Counted from the stretch's first letter, positions 27,735-37,023 are shown. The stretch is 64,000 bases of DNA from Amycolatopsis tucumanensis (GCF_021654135.1 NZ_JAKGSD010000012.1:1-64000), one strand, 5' to 3'. Notes: generated by a model from the sequence alone, not told the origin. Numbers and translations are program-made.

Positions 27735-28748
27735 ATGCCGCTCACCGACATCTGGTTCCTGCTCATCGCGGTCCTGTGGACCGGCTACTTCGTCCTGGAG
27801 GGCTTCGACTTCGGCGTCGGGATCCTGCTGCCCTTCCTCGGCCGGGACAACACCGACCGCCGGGTCATGATCAACTCGATCGGCCCGGTGTGGGACGGCA
27901 ACGAGGTGTGGCTGCTGGTCGCGGGCGGCGCCACCTTCGCCGCCTTCCCGCTCTGGTACGCCAACCTGTTCTCCGGGTTCTACCTGCCACTGCTGATCAT
28001 CCTGGTGGCGCTGATCGTGCGCGGCGTCGCGTTCGAGTTCCGCGGCAAACTGGACAGCACGGGATGGCGGCGCGGCTGGGACGTCGCGATCTTCGCCGGC
28101 TCCGCGGTGCCCGCGCTGCTGTGGGGCGTGGCGTTCGGCAACATCCTCCGTGGCGTCCCGCTCGACGCCGAGCACCACTTCACCGGCTCGTTCTTCGACC
28201 TGCTCAACCCCTACGCGCTGCTCGGCGGCGTCACCACGCTGTCGGTGTTCGCGCTGCACGGCGCGGTGTTCCTCGCCCTCAAGACCGACGGGGACGTCGC
28301 CGAGCGGGCCCGCCGCCTCGTCCGCGGCCTCGGCGTCGTCGCGATCGTGCCGGCCGGGGCGTTCCTGCTGTGGACGCAGCTGGCGCACGGCCACGGCTGG
28401 ACCTGGGCCACCACCGCGGTGGCCGCGCTCGGCCTGGCGGGCGCGGTCGCGATGACGGACCTGCGACGCGACGGCTGGGCGTTCACCCTGACGGCGCTGG
28501 CGATCGCGGCGACGACGGCCACGCTGTTCGGCTCGCTCTACCCGGACGTGCTGCCGTCCACCACGGACGCGGCGAACAGCCTGACCACCACCAACGCCGC
28601 GTCCACGCCGTACACGCTCAAGATCATGACGTGGGTCGCCGTGGTGTTCACCCCGATCGTCCTGCTCTACCAGGGCTGGACCTACTGGGTGTTCCGCAAG
28701 CGCGTCACCCGCGCGTCCATTCCGGACTCGCAGGGCCTGCCGGTATGA
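27735..28748 (+). CDS. cydB: Cytochrome bd oxidase subunit II
   Basis: The 337-residue protein has eight to nine helices and begins PLTDIWFLLIAVLWTGYFVLEGFDFGVGIL, a typical CydB start, followed by VWDGNEVWLLVAGGATFAAFP. CydB forms the second half of the oxidase with CydA and carries no heme of its own. It follows cydA by nine bases (AGGAG before the ATG) and its stop overlaps the cydDC start as ATGA. Length fits the family. Confidence 0.96.
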   Translation: MPLTDIWFLLIAVLWTGYFVLEGFDFGVGILLPFLGRDNTDRRVMINSIGPVWDGNEVWLLVAGGATFAAFPLWYANLFSGFYLPLLIILVALIVRGVAFEFRGKLDSTGWRRGWDVAIFAGSAVPALLWGVAFGNILRGVPLDAEHHFTGSFFDLLNPYALLGGVTTLSVFALHGAVFLALKTDGDVAERARRLVRGLGVVAIVPAGAFLLWTQLAHGHGWTWATTAVAALGLAGAVAMTDLRRDGWAFTLTALAIAATTATLFGSLYPDVLPSTTDAANSLTTTNAASTPYTLKIMTWVAVVFTPIVLLYQGWTYWVFRKRVTRASIPDSQGLPV

Positions 28749-31700
28749 GGCCGCTCGACCCGCGCCTGCTGCGGCACGCCCGCGCCGCGCGCCCGTTCGT
28801 CCTCGGGTGCGCGGCGCTGGGGGTGGCGACCGCGCTGCTCGTCCTGGTCCAGGCGGACCTGCTCGCCACGGCGATCACCGGCGCCTTCCTCGACGGGACC
28901 ACGCTGGCCGCGCTGACCGTGCCGGTGCTCCTGCTCGTCGTGGTGGTGCTGGGCCGCTCCGGCATCGCCTGGCTGTCCGAAACGCTGGCGCACCGCGCGT
29001 CCGCCGCGGTGCTCGACCAGCTGCGCACCGCGCTCGTCACGCACGTGCTGCGCACCGGGCCGCGACGCTCCGGCGGCCGGTCCCCCGCCGACCTGGCGAC
29101 CCTCGCGACCCGCGGCGTGGACCGGCTGGACGGCTACTTCGCGCGGTACCTGCCGCAACTGCTGCTCGCCGCGATCGTGCCCGCCGTCGTCGGGCTACGG
29201 ATCCTGCTGTCCGACTGGGTCGCCGCGGTGATCCTCGGCGTGACGGTGCCGCTCATCCCGGTCTTCATGATCCTCATCGGGCTCTACACCCAGCGCGCGG
29301 TGAACCGCCAGTGGCGCACGCTCGCCGTGCTGGGCAACCACTTCCTCGACCTGGTCGCGGGCCTGGCGGTGCTGACCGCGTTCGGCCGGGCCAAGGCCCA
29401 GCGGCGAGGGCTGCGTGAGATCACCCGGCGGCACCGGCTGGAGACCATGCGGACGCTGCGCGTGGCGTTCCTGTCCGCGCTGGCGCTGGAGCTGCTGGCC
29501 ACGCTGTCGGTCGCGCTGATCGCGGTGTCGATCGGGCTGCGGCTGCTCGCCGGTGAACTCGACCTGCACACCGCCCTGGTCGTGCTGATCCTGGCGCCCG
29601 AGGTGTACCTGCCGCTGCGCGCGGTCGGGGCCCGGTTCCACGACAGCACCGAGGGCATCGCGGCCGCCGGGGACCTGTTCGCGGTACTCGAGGACGAACC
29701 GGGCACGACCGGTGGCCGCCGTCCCGCGCCGAACCCGGCGCGGGTGCCGCTGCGGCTGGAGCGGGTGCGCGTCGACGGGCGCTCCGCCCCGGTGCTCGAC
29801 GAGCTGAGTCTGCGCGTCGAGCCGGGCGAGGTGGTCGGGATCAGCGGGCCGAGCGGCGCGGGCAAGAGCACCCTGCTCGACCTGCTGCTCGGCTGGTTCA
29901 CCCCGGACGCCGGGCGGGTGTTCGCCGACGGCGTCGACCTCGCCGAGGTCGACCGCGCCGCCTGGCAGGAACGCGTGGCGTGGGTGCCGCAGAAGCCGTG
30001 CCTGCTGGCCGGGACCGTGGCGGGCAACATCCGGCTCGGACGGCCGGACGCCGGCGACGACGAGGTGGCCCGCGCCGCGGAGGCGGCTGGGCTCGACCTG
30101 CCGCCGGACACCCCGGTCGGCGAGCTCGGATCGGGCCTGTCCACCGGGCAGCAGCGCCGGGTCGCGCTGGCCCGCGCCCTGCTGACCGGCCGTCCGCTGC
30201 TGCTGCTCGACGAACCCACCGAGGGCGTCGACGCGGACACCGAGAACGCCATCCTGGACCGGCTGCCCGCGACGCTGGCCGGGCGCACGGCCGTGATCGT
30301 CAGCCACCGCGAAGCCGTGCTGCGCGCGTGCGACCGGGTGATCGAGCTGCGGTCCCCCGCGGCTACCGCCGCTCCGGCCGCGCCCAGCCGCCCCGCCGCG
30401 CGTCCCGCGTCCGCGCCCGCCCCGGTCACCACCGCGACCGGGGAGGAGCCGGCGACCGGCGCGGGCACCTGGCAGTGGCTCAGGACCGCGATCCGGCCCT
30501 ACCGGTGGCGGCTGGCGCTGGCCTGCGCCGCCGGCGCGGCCGCGCTCGGCAGCGGCGTGGCGCTGACCGCGGCGTCGGGGTGGCTGATCTCCAGCGCCGC
30601 GCTGCACCCGCCGGTGCTGTCCCTGATGGTGGCGATCGTCGCGGTGCGCGCGTTCGGCCTCGCCAAGGGCGTCCTGCGGTACGCCGAGCGGCTGCTGTCG
30701 CACGACGTGGCGTTGCGGGCGGTGGCCGACCTGCGTGTGCGGGTGTGGACCACCCTGGTCCGGCTCGGCCCCGCGGTGACCGCCCGCCGGCGCCGCGGCG
30801 ACCTGCTGAACCGGCTGATGTCCGATGTGGACAGCCAGCAGGACCTGCTGGTGCGCGTGGTCGTGCCTGGGGTGTCGGCCGCCGTGGTCGGACTCGGCGC
30901 GGCGGCCGGGTTCGGCCGGCTGCTGCCGGAGGCGGGCGTGATCATGGCCGCCGGGCTGCTGTGCGCCGGAGTGGCCGCGCCCGCGCTGTCGGCGCTGGCC
31001 TCGGCGAAGTCCGAACGCGACACGAGCACGACGCGCGCGTCGGTGACCGCCGGGACGGTCGAGCTGCTGCAGGCCGCGCCCGACCTGATCGCGTTCGGCG
31101 CCGCGCCTCGCCGTCTGGACGCGCTGCGGCACAGGGCTTCCCAGCTCACCGCGGCACTGCGCCGCTCCGCCGCCGCGCGCGGGCTCGGCGCGGGGTTGAG
31201 CACGTTGTCCATCGGGATGACCATGATCGGCTGCCTGGTGGCCGGCGTCGCCGCGCTGCGCGCCGGACGGCTGGACGGCCCGGCGCTCGCGGTTCTCGCA
31301 CTGACGCCGCTGGCCGTGACCGAACTGGTGGCCGCGTTGCCGGAAGCCGCGCAGCGGCTGCTGGCGGCGCGCCTGGGCGCCCGGCGGCTGGCCGAGCTCG
31401 ACACCCTGCCCTCGCCGGTCGCGGAACCGGCCGCGCCGGTGGCCGCCGGACGCGGGCCGCTGGAGCTGGACGGGTTGTCGGTGCGCTGGCCGGGCGCCGC
31501 GGTGGACGCGGTGCACGGCCTCGACCTGAGCACCGGCTACGGCCCGGTCGTCCTCACCGGACCGTCCGGGTCGGGCAAGAGCACCGCGCTGGCCGCGGTG
31601 ATGCGCAACCTGGACCCATCCGGCGGCGCCGTCCGGATCGCCGGCACCGACACGCGGACGAACACCTCCGACGACGTCCGCGCCGGGTTTGCGTGGTGCG

Positions 31701-32113
31701 GACCGGACACGCACCTGTTCGACAGCACGCTGCGGGAGAACCTGCTGCTGGCCAGGCCAGGCGCCTCCGACGACGAGCTGCGGGAGTGCCTGCGGCGGGC
31801 CCGGCTCGGCGCCGTGCTCGCGGCGCTGCCGGAAGGCCTGGACACACCGCTCGGCGCGCACGGCACCACGCTCTCCGGCGGGGAACGGCAGCGGATCGGC
31901 GTGGCCCGCGCCCTGCTGGCCGACCGGCCCGTGGTGCTCCTCGACGAGCCGACGGCCCACCTGGACGGCGCGACGGCCGCCGGGCTCGCCGCCGACCTGC
32001 GGGCACTGGTGGCGTCCCGTCCGGCGGTGATCGTCACCCACCGGCCCGCGGAGTTCCCCGGGCTGCCGGTGGTGGAGGTGGGCGCGGGATCGGTGGCGCC
32101 CAGCCGGGTCTGA
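28745..32113 (+). CDS. cydDC: CydDC fused ABC exporter for cytochrome bd assembly
   Basis: The 1122-residue protein joins CydD and CydC. Half one: six helices (about 15-300), Walker A GPSGAGKST, signature LSTGQQRR (T in place of the usual G), Walker B LLLLDEPTEG. An Ala/Pro-rich linker (about 540-575) follows. Half two: six helices, Walker A GPSGSGKST, signature LSGGERQR, VVLLDEPTAHLD. CydDC exports thiols or binds heme so that bd oxidase can mature. Fusion is common in Streptomyces and relatives; mycobacteria keep two genes. The ATG overlaps the cydB stop. The gene ends eight bases before a convergent TetR gene. Confidence 0.95.
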   Translation: MRPLDPRLLRHARAARPFVLGCAALGVATALLVLVQADLLATAITGAFLDGTTLAALTVPVLLLVVVVLGRSGIAWLSETLAHRASAAVLDQLRTALVTHVLRTGPRRSGGRSPADLATLATRGVDRLDGYFARYLPQLLLAAIVPAVVGLRILLSDWVAAVILGVTVPLIPVFMILIGLYTQRAVNRQWRTLAVLGNHFLDLVAGLAVLTAFGRAKAQRRGLREITRRHRLETMRTLRVAFLSALALELLATLSVALIAVSIGLRLLAGELDLHTALVVLILAPEVYLPLRAVGARFHDSTEGIAAAGDLFAVLEDEPGTTGGRRPAPNPARVPLRLERVRVDGRSAPVLDELSLRVEPGEVVGISGPSGAGKSTLLDLLLGWFTPDAGRVFADGVDLAEVDRAAWQERVAWVPQKPCLLAGTVAGNIRLGRPDAGDDEVARAAEAAGLDLPPDTPVGELGSGLSTGQQRRVALARALLTGRPLLLLDEPTEGVDADTENAILDRLPATLAGRTAVIVSHREAVLRACDRVIELRSPAATAAPAAPSRPAARPASAPAPVTTATGEEPATGAGTWQWLRTAIRPYRWRLALACAAGAAALGSGVALTAASGWLISSAALHPPVLSLMVAIVAVRAFGLAKGVLRYAERLLSHDVALRAVADLRVRVWTTLVRLGPAVTARRRRGDLLNRLMSDVDSQQDLLVRVVVPGVSAAVVGLGAAAGFGRLLPEAGVIMAAGLLCAGVAAPALSALASAKSERDTSTTRASVTAGTVELLQAAPDLIAFGAAPRRLDALRHRASQLTAALRRSAAARGLGAGLSTLSIGMTMIGCLVAGVAALRAGRLDGPALAVLALTPLAVTELVAALPEAAQRLLAARLGARRLAELDTLPSPVAEPAAPVAAGRGPLELDGLSVRWPGAAVDAVHGLDLSTGYGPVVLTGPSGSGKSTALAAVMRNLDPSGGAVRIAGTDTRTNTSDDVRAGFAWCGPDTHLFDSTLRENLLLARPGASDDELRECLRRARLGAVLAALPEGLDTPLGAHGTTLSGGERQRIGVARALLADRPVVLLDEPTAHLDGATAAGLAADLRALVASRPAVIVTHRPAEFPGLPVVEVGAGSVAPSRV

Positions 32114-32121
32114 CCCCCGGG

Positions 32122-32757
32122 TCAGCGCCCGCTGTAGCGCAGGGGCGTCCGCGCGCGGTCGTCGAGCACGCGGGCCGCCAGCCAGGCCAGTCCGTCGGCC
32201 GTGCGGGCCGGGGTGTCCGAGGGCTGCATGACGTGGCTGAGGACGGCGCGGACGAGCGCATCGACCACCACGCCGATCTGGTCGGCGGTCAGCCCGGGCC
32301 GGTAGGACTCCACGCGCCGGAGGAGGATCACCTTCGCCTCGGTGATCAGGGTGTCCGCCCGGGTGGTCAGCAGCGGCAGCAGTTCGGTGTCCGCGCCGTG
32401 CGTGGCCGTCGCGACGGCGCGCAGCAGGACGTTGTCACTGGCGAGTTCGAGGACGTTGCGCACCGCGTCGTAGATCGCCTCCACGAGGTCGCCGGGATGC
32501 CGGTCGAACGCGTCACGGACCACGGCGAGGAACCGGTCGAGCTCGTGGACGACCATGGCTTCGGCCAGCGCGGTCTTCGAGCCGACCTCGTTGTAGACGG
32601 TCTGGCGGCTGACCCCGGTGGCCTCGGCCAGCCGGGCCATGGTGACCGCCGACCAGCCCTCCCGGGCGGTCAGCTCGATCGCCGCGGCGATGATCGGCTG
32701 CCGGTGCTGGCCGCCGGCAACCGACCGGCCCGGGAGAGTGTCGCCCATGATCGCCAT
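32122..32757 (-). CDS. TetR/AcrR regulator of the alkane hydroxylase operon (AlkU-like)
   Basis: The 211-residue protein has an N-terminal helix-turn-helix (about 22-68: TMARLAEATGVSRQTVYNEVGSKTALAEAM) and an all-helical ligand domain. It is the last gene of the alkB operon, one base after the reductase stop, like the TetR genes closing the mycobacterial and rhodococcal alkB-rubA-rubB operons. It probably represses the operon until an alkane or fatty-acyl inducer binds. The likely operator is the AT-rich inverted repeat at 35584-35639. ATG 32748 is an alternative start. Confidence 0.87.
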   Translation of the reverse strand: MAIMGDTLPGRSVAGGQHRQPIIAAAIELTAREGWSAVTMARLAEATGVSRQTVYNEVGSKTALAEAMVVHELDRFLAVVRDAFDRHPGDLVEAIYDAVRNVLELASDNVLLRAVATATHGADTELLPLLTTRADTLITEAKVILLRRVESYRPGLTADQIGVVVDALVRAVLSHVMQPSDTPARTADGLAWLAARVLDDRARTPLRYSGR

Positions 32758-32758
32758 T

Positions 32759-33973
32759 CTAGGCGGCGGCCCTGGTGGCAGCGGCGAAGACGACCGCGTC
32801 CGGCCACGGCGCCGCCGCGGCGATCAACCGCCGGTACTTCATGATCTCCCGCGGGCGGTCGACGGTGAGCGCGCCGGTGATCCGGTCGCCGCGGCGGTAG
32901 AGCGCGGTGAACCCCTCCTCGGCGGGCACCGCGACCAGCACCTCGTCCCCGTGCGGCGTGCCGACGAACTGGATGCGGTGGCCGTACCAGTCCGACCAGA
33001 AGTAGGGCACCGGGGTCAGCGGGCGCGCCGCAGCCGGATCGAGCGCGTGACGAGCGGCCGCCGCGCCCTGTTCGGCGGCGCCGGTCCAGTGCTCCAGGCG
33101 CATGAGCTCCCCGCCGAACAACGGGTTCGCCACGTGGGCGACGTCGCCCGCCGCGTACACACCGGGCACCCCGGTGGCCAGTGTGGCGTCGCAGACCACG
33201 CCCCGGTCGCGTTCGTGCAGCGGCACGCCGCTGCCTTCCAGCCAGCCCGTGGCCGGGGCGACCCCGATCCCGGCGACCACCAGGTCGGCCGGCAGGACCT
33301 CGCCCGTGGCGAGCCGGACGCCGGTCACGGCTCCGGCTGCGGACTCCAGCCCCTCGACCGCCGTGGACAACCGCAGTCCGGTGCCGGCCGCGCGGTGCAG
33401 ATCCGCGCAGACGGCGCCGGCCTGCGGGCCGATTGAGCGGGTGAGCGGCACGTCCAGCGCTTCCACGATGGTCACCGGCAGCCCGCGGGCGCGGGCTGCC
33501 GAGGCGACCTCCGATCCGATGAAGCCCGCCCCGACGACGACCGTGCGCGCGCCGCGGTCCAGCGCGGCGCGGATGGCCAAAGCGTCCTCGGCGGTGCGCA
33601 GGGTGTGCACCCCGGTGAGCCCGGCGGCCCCGCGGAGCCGCCGCGGCGTGGCGCCGGTGGCGATCACGAGCGCGTCGTAGCCGATCTCCCGCTCACCCAC
33701 CCGAACAGTGCGGGCGCCGGTGTCCAGGCCCGTCGCCGGGGCGCCCAGCAGCAGGTCGACCCCCAGGTCCTCCCGCAGCTCCGCCGCGGACCGGAACGGC
33801 GCCACCCGCGCCGGGGCGTGCGGGGCGAGGAAGGACTTGGACAGCGGGGGCCGGTCGTAGGGCGGGTGCTCCTCGGCGCCGATCAGCACGATCCGGCCTC
33901 GGTAGCCGCCGCGCCGCGCCGATTCCACCGCGCGCAGGCCGGCCAGCGAGGCGCCGGCGACCACCAGTGTCAC
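32759..33973 (-). CDS. FAD-dependent ferredoxin/rubredoxin reductase
   Basis: The 404-residue flavoprotein has an FAD-binding GASLAGLRAVE motif at the N-terminus, YDRPPLSK, an NAD-binding GAGFIGSEVASAARARG motif (about 150-165), and a late YAAGDVAHV FAD motif. This is the class that reduces rubredoxins in alkane hydroxylation and ferredoxins in P450 systems. It follows the ferredoxin by two bases (GTG 33973). In this operon it should pass electrons from NADH to the ferredoxin and/or the rubredoxin fused to AlkB. Confidence 0.88.
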   Translation of the reverse strand: MTLVVAGASLAGLRAVESARRGGYRGRIVLIGAEEHPPYDRPPLSKSFLAPHAPARVAPFRSAAELREDLGVDLLLGAPATGLDTGARTVRVGEREIGYDALVIATGATPRRLRGAAGLTGVHTLRTAEDALAIRAALDRGARTVVVGAGFIGSEVASAARARGLPVTIVEALDVPLTRSIGPQAGAVCADLHRAAGTGLRLSTAVEGLESAAGAVTGVRLATGEVLPADLVVAGIGVAPATGWLEGSGVPLHERDRGVVCDATLATGVPGVYAAGDVAHVANPLFGGELMRLEHWTGAAEQGAAAARHALDPAAARPLTPVPYFWSDWYGHRIQFVGTPHGDEVLVAVPAEEGFTALYRRGDRITGALTVDRPREIMKYRRLIAAAAPWPDAVVFAAATRAAA

Positions 33974-33975
33974 GG

Positions 33976-34167
33976 TCAGCCCCGCAGCTTCAAGGCCAGG
34001 ACCGGGCAGGCGTCGACCGCGGCTGCGACGTCCTGGCGGTGTTCCTCACCGGGGTGCTCGTCGAGCACCGCCACGGTCCCGTCCGCGCCGACCTCGAAGA
34101 AGTCCGGCGCCATCGCCTCGCACATCCCCAGGCCGTCGCACTTGGCCCGGTCCGCCTCGATCCGCAT
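33976..34167 (-). CDS. [3Fe-4S] ferredoxin
   Basis: The 63-residue protein has the C-x5-C (CDGLGMC) and a later C-P (DACPVLAL) motif with the APDFFEV block, the pattern of actinobacterial 3Fe-4S ferredoxins that feed P450 enzymes. Here it lies between alkB and the reductase and overlaps the alkB stop as ATGA. It adds a second electron carrier to an operon whose hydroxylase already carries rubredoxin. Whether it serves AlkB, or a P450 such as the one at 44007, cannot be decided from sequence. Confidence 0.9.
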   Translation of the reverse strand: MRIEADRAKCDGLGMCEAMAPDFFEVGADGTVAVLDEHPGEEHRQDVAAAVDACPVLALKLRG

Positions 34168-35564
34168 CACGCGCTCACCCGCCCCGGGGCCACGAAGTCG
34201 ACCTTCTCCCGGACCCCGCAATCGGGGCAGCACCAGGAGTCCGGGATCGCCGACCACGGGGTGCCCGCCGGGAAGCCCTCCCTGGGGTCGCCGGTCCTCT
34301 CGTCGTAGACGTAGCCGCAGCCGGGACACATCCCGCCGTCCGTCGCGTCGCCGCGGGTGTCGGCCGCGACCGGTTCCGGGGATTCCGCGCGCCCGTACCG
34401 GGCGAGCACCTTCGCCCGCTTGGCCGGATGGATGTTGGCGCGGCTCATGTCGCCACCGAAGTGGGCGAGCACGCGCCGGTCCATCACGCGGCGCCACAGC
34501 GGCGGGATCAGGGCGAGCACGATCATCCCGGCGTACCCGGTGGGCAGGACCGGCGATTCCGCGAAGTCGCGCAGTGTCTGGTAGCGGCGGGTCGGGTTGG
34601 CGTGGTGATCGCTGTGCCGCTGCAGGTGGTAGAGCAGGACGTTGGTGGCGATGTTGTTGGAGTTCCAGCTGTGGCTGGGATCGACCCGCTCGTACCGGCG
34701 CCGCTCGGGCGTGCCCACCTGCCGCCGCCGCATGCCGTAGTGCTCCATGTAGTTGACGATCTCCAGCAGCGAGAACCCGACCACGGCCTGGATCAGCAGG
34801 TAGGGCAGGACGCCGGCGCCAAGCCAGGCGATCATCACCGCCCACAGCAGCGCCGACATCAGCCACGCGTTGAGCACGTCGTTGCCGATCCGGAACGGGT
34901 GCTGGTTCCGCCGGGCGTACCGGTTGCGTTCCAGGCGCCAGGCCGAGCGCAGGGAGCCGAACACGGTACGCGGCCAGAACCGGTAGAAGCTCTCCCCGAC
35001 CCGGCTGCTGGCCGGGTCCTCCGGAGTCGCGACCCGCACGTGGTGCCCGCGGTTGTGCTCGATGTAGAAGTGGCCGTAGAAACTCTGGGCGAGCGCGATC
35101 TTCGACAGCCACCGCTCGTGGCTCTCCTTCTTGTGCCCCAGCTCGTGCGCGGTGTTGATGCCGATCCCGCCGACGCACCCGACCGTGATCGCCAGGCCCA
35201 CCTCGTCCACGACGGACAGCCCGCCGCGGGCGATCAACCACAGCGCGGCCACGAACCCGGCGTACTGGATGGGCAGGAACGCGTAGGTGATCCACCGGTA
35301 GTACCGGTCGTTCTCGAGCCGTTCGATCACGTCGTCCGGCGGGTTGCTGCGGTCCAGGCCGGCGACCAGGTCGATCAGGGGGACCACGACCAGGATCACG
35401 ATCGGCCCGATCCAGAACCACACGCCCCAGCCGGTCGCCGCGTGCAACCCGATCGCCAGGAACACCAACGACGGCACGACCAGGCCGATCAGCCACAGGT
35501 AGCGCTTGCGATCGGTCCACTGCTCGGTCGAGCCGACGGGCACCGTTGCCTTGTCGTCGCTCAT
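34167..35564 (-). CDS. alkB: Alkane 1-monooxygenase with fused C-terminal rubredoxin
   Basis: The 465-residue protein is an integral-membrane di-iron hydroxylase with about six helices. Its His boxes are HELGH (140-144), EHNRGHH (169-175) and HSDHH (317-321), plus NYMEHYG (271-277). A rubredoxin domain follows (about 411-452) with Cys 413, 416, 446 and 449. It oxidises medium- or long-chain n-alkanes to 1-alkanols. AlkB-rubredoxin fusions are known in several actinobacteria. ATG 35564 has GAGGAGG upstream. It is first gene of alkB-ferredoxin-reductase-tetR. The promoter region is unusually AT-rich. Confidence 0.95.
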   Translation of the reverse strand: MSDDKATVPVGSTEQWTDRKRYLWLIGLVVPSLVFLAIGLHAATGWGVWFWIGPIVILVVVPLIDLVAGLDRSNPPDDVIERLENDRYYRWITYAFLPIQYAGFVAALWLIARGGLSVVDEVGLAITVGCVGGIGINTAHELGHKKESHERWLSKIALAQSFYGHFYIEHNRGHHVRVATPEDPASSRVGESFYRFWPRTVFGSLRSAWRLERNRYARRNQHPFRIGNDVLNAWLMSALLWAVMIAWLGAGVLPYLLIQAVVGFSLLEIVNYMEHYGMRRRQVGTPERRRYERVDPSHSWNSNNIATNVLLYHLQRHSDHHANPTRRYQTLRDFAESPVLPTGYAGMIVLALIPPLWRRVMDRRVLAHFGGDMSRANIHPAKRAKVLARYGRAESPEPVAADTRGDATDGGMCPGCGYVYDERTGDPREGFPAGTPWSAIPDSWCCPDCGVREKVDFVAPGRVSA

Positions 35565-35583
35565 CGCATCCTCCTCAGCGAGG

Positions 35584-35639
35584 TTTACAAAACCATAGAG
35601 GATGTAGAGCGAGATGTACAAGTGTCGCTTCTTTGTAAA
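35584..35639. promoter_or_regulatory. AT-rich promoter/operator of the alkB operon
   Basis: TTTACAAA (35584-35591) and TTTGTAAA (35632-35639) form an inverted pair 40 bases apart; a TGTACA palindrome lies between (35615-35620). The segment is far more AT-rich than its surroundings. It is squeezed between the alkB start and the stop of the upstream gene, so it must contain the alkB promoter; TetR binding is inferred. Confidence 0.5.
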
Positions 35640-36110
35640 TCAGAGTCCAGTCCGGTCCCGGTAGGGCTGCACGATCTCGGTGCGCCAGGTCTCCGGATCG
35701 GGCTGGCTCACCGGGTCGCTGAAGTAGTTCTCCCACGCGTCCCCGGCGGGTTCGCCGCCGTGTTCGCCGATCCACTCGGCCAGCGCGCGGTAGGCAGGCT
35801 CCATCTTGTCGTACGATCCAATGTGGATGGTCGTGGCGACTGGCCCGCCCGGCAGCGCCGAGGGGCGCACGTCTCCGCTGGCGGTGATCGGGGTGGTGAC
35901 CGGGAAACCGGCCTCCACCGCGAGCAGCCGGTCGTCCAGCTGGTGGTAGCGGCCGTACGGCGGCCCGGCCAGTGAGCTGCCCTGCTCGGCGACCGTCCGC
36001 ATCACCGCCTGGTAGGTGGCCGAAATCCACGGGCCGATCTCGTCCACGGTCAGGTGCGCGGTGGCGCACGCGGTCGGTTGCTCGCGGCGCGTCGTGTTCT
36101 CGATGTCCAT
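35640..36110 (-). CDS. GyrI-like/AraC effector-binding domain protein
   Basis: The 156-residue protein has a SOUL/GyrI-like fold pattern: PTACATAHLTVDEIGPWI, GPPYGRYHQ, VEAGFPVTTPI, ATTIHIGSYDKMEPAYRALAE and a final VQPYRDR, the order of stand-alone effector-binding proteins. Such proteins bind small amphipathic molecules or hydrolyse some electrophiles; the ligand here is unknown. ATG 36110 begins a transcript divergent from the RafS gene. The DevR box pair 36147-36182 is 37 bases away, so it may be co-regulated. Its stop abuts the alkB promoter. Confidence 0.8.
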   Translation of the reverse strand: MDIENTTRREQPTACATAHLTVDEIGPWISATYQAVMRTVAEQGSSLAGPPYGRYHQLDDRLLAVEAGFPVTTPITASGDVRPSALPGGPVATTIHIGSYDKMEPAYRALAEWIGEHGGEPAGDAWENYFSDPVSQPDPETWRTEIVQPYRDRTGL

Positions 36111-36146
36111 CCCCCGCACGATCCGCCGCTCCGCGTGGCCGCGACA

Positions 36147-36182
36147 GGGACCGAAGTCCCGGCGAACCGGGCCGGTCGTCCC
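36147..36182. promoter_or_regulatory. DevR box pair upstream of the rafS operon
   Basis: GGGACCGAAGTCCC (36147-36160) has perfect half-sites and is the closest match in the window to the mycobacterial consensus core. GGGCCGGTCGTCCC (36169-36182) also fits fully. They begin exactly 22 bases apart; the second is centred 72 bases before ATG 36247. Confidence 0.75.
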
Positions 36183-36246
36183 TCGCGGCGGCCGGCGCCC
36201 CGGCCCGAGACTCGGCTCATCGCTTCGACGGAGGAGACCGACCCCC

Positions 36247-37023
36247 ATGCACTCTGCACAGGCCACCACCGAGGTCCACGTGACCACCGGACGGCACATC
36301 CCGGCCCGCGCGGCCGACTACGCCCGCGACAAGATCGGCCGCCTCGCGCACCTCGCGCACCGGCCGGTGCTGTCCGCCCGGGTGCGGCTGAGCCGGCACG
36401 GCGACCGGGCCCGGCCCGTCGTCGCGCAGGGCAACCTGGACGTCAACGGTCGGCTGGTGCGGGCCCAGGTCGAGGCCGCCTCGGCCCACGAGGCGATCGA
36501 TCTGCTCGCCGACGTCCTGCGCCACCGGCTGGACAAGCTGGCGCCGCACCGGCTCGTCCACCGCGACACGGTGCCGCCGCAGGAGTGGCGCCACGCGGCC
36601 GAGCCGATCCTCGCCCGCGGGCGCGACCGGCGGCCCGAGGACGAGCGCGAAATCGTCCGGCACAAGACCATCGGCCTCACCCGCACCACCATCGACGACG
36701 CCGCGGCCGAGATGAACCAGCTCGGCTACGACTTCCACCTGTTCACTGAGGCCGCCACGGGCCGCGACAGCGTGCTCTACCGCGCCGGGGACACCGGCTG
36801 CCGCCTGGCGCAGACCGTGCCGCCGGCCGACGCGCCCGCGGGGTCGCTCCCGGTGACGGTCAGCCCCCACCCGGCGCCAGTGCTGACGCCGGCCCAGGCC
36901 CGCGACCGGCTCGGGCTGCTCGGCCTGCCGTTCCTGTTCTTCGTCGACGCCGGCCGGGATCGCGGATGCGTGCTCTACCACCGATACGACGGGCACTACG
37001 GCCTGCTCAGCCCCGCCGAATGA
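36247..37023 (+). CDS. Ribosome hibernation factor, RafS/long-HPF type
   Basis: The 258-residue protein has an N-terminal S30AE/HPF domain (about 8-105, with HIPARAADYARDKIGRLA), which binds the 30S decoding site, and two C-terminal HPF-type modules (about 138-190 with VRHKTIGLTRTTIDDAAAEM; about 210-256 with FLFFVDAGRDRGCVLYHRYDG). Mycobacterial RafS has the same length and is DosR-induced in hypoxic stasis. ATG 36247 has GGAGGAG upstream; in-frame sequence further 5' overlaps the boxes. It is the first gene of a four-gene operon. Confidence 0.9.
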   Translation: MHSAQATTEVHVTTGRHIPARAADYARDKIGRLAHLAHRPVLSARVRLSRHGDRARPVVAQGNLDVNGRLVRAQVEAASAHEAIDLLADVLRHRLDKLAPHRLVHRDTVPPQEWRHAAEPILARGRDRRPEDEREIVRHKTIGLTRTTIDDAAAEMNQLGYDFHLFTEAATGRDSVLYRAGDTGCRLAQTVPPADAPAGSLPVTVSPHPAPVLTPAQARDRLGLLGLPFLFFVDAGRDRGCVLYHRYDGHYGLLSPAE

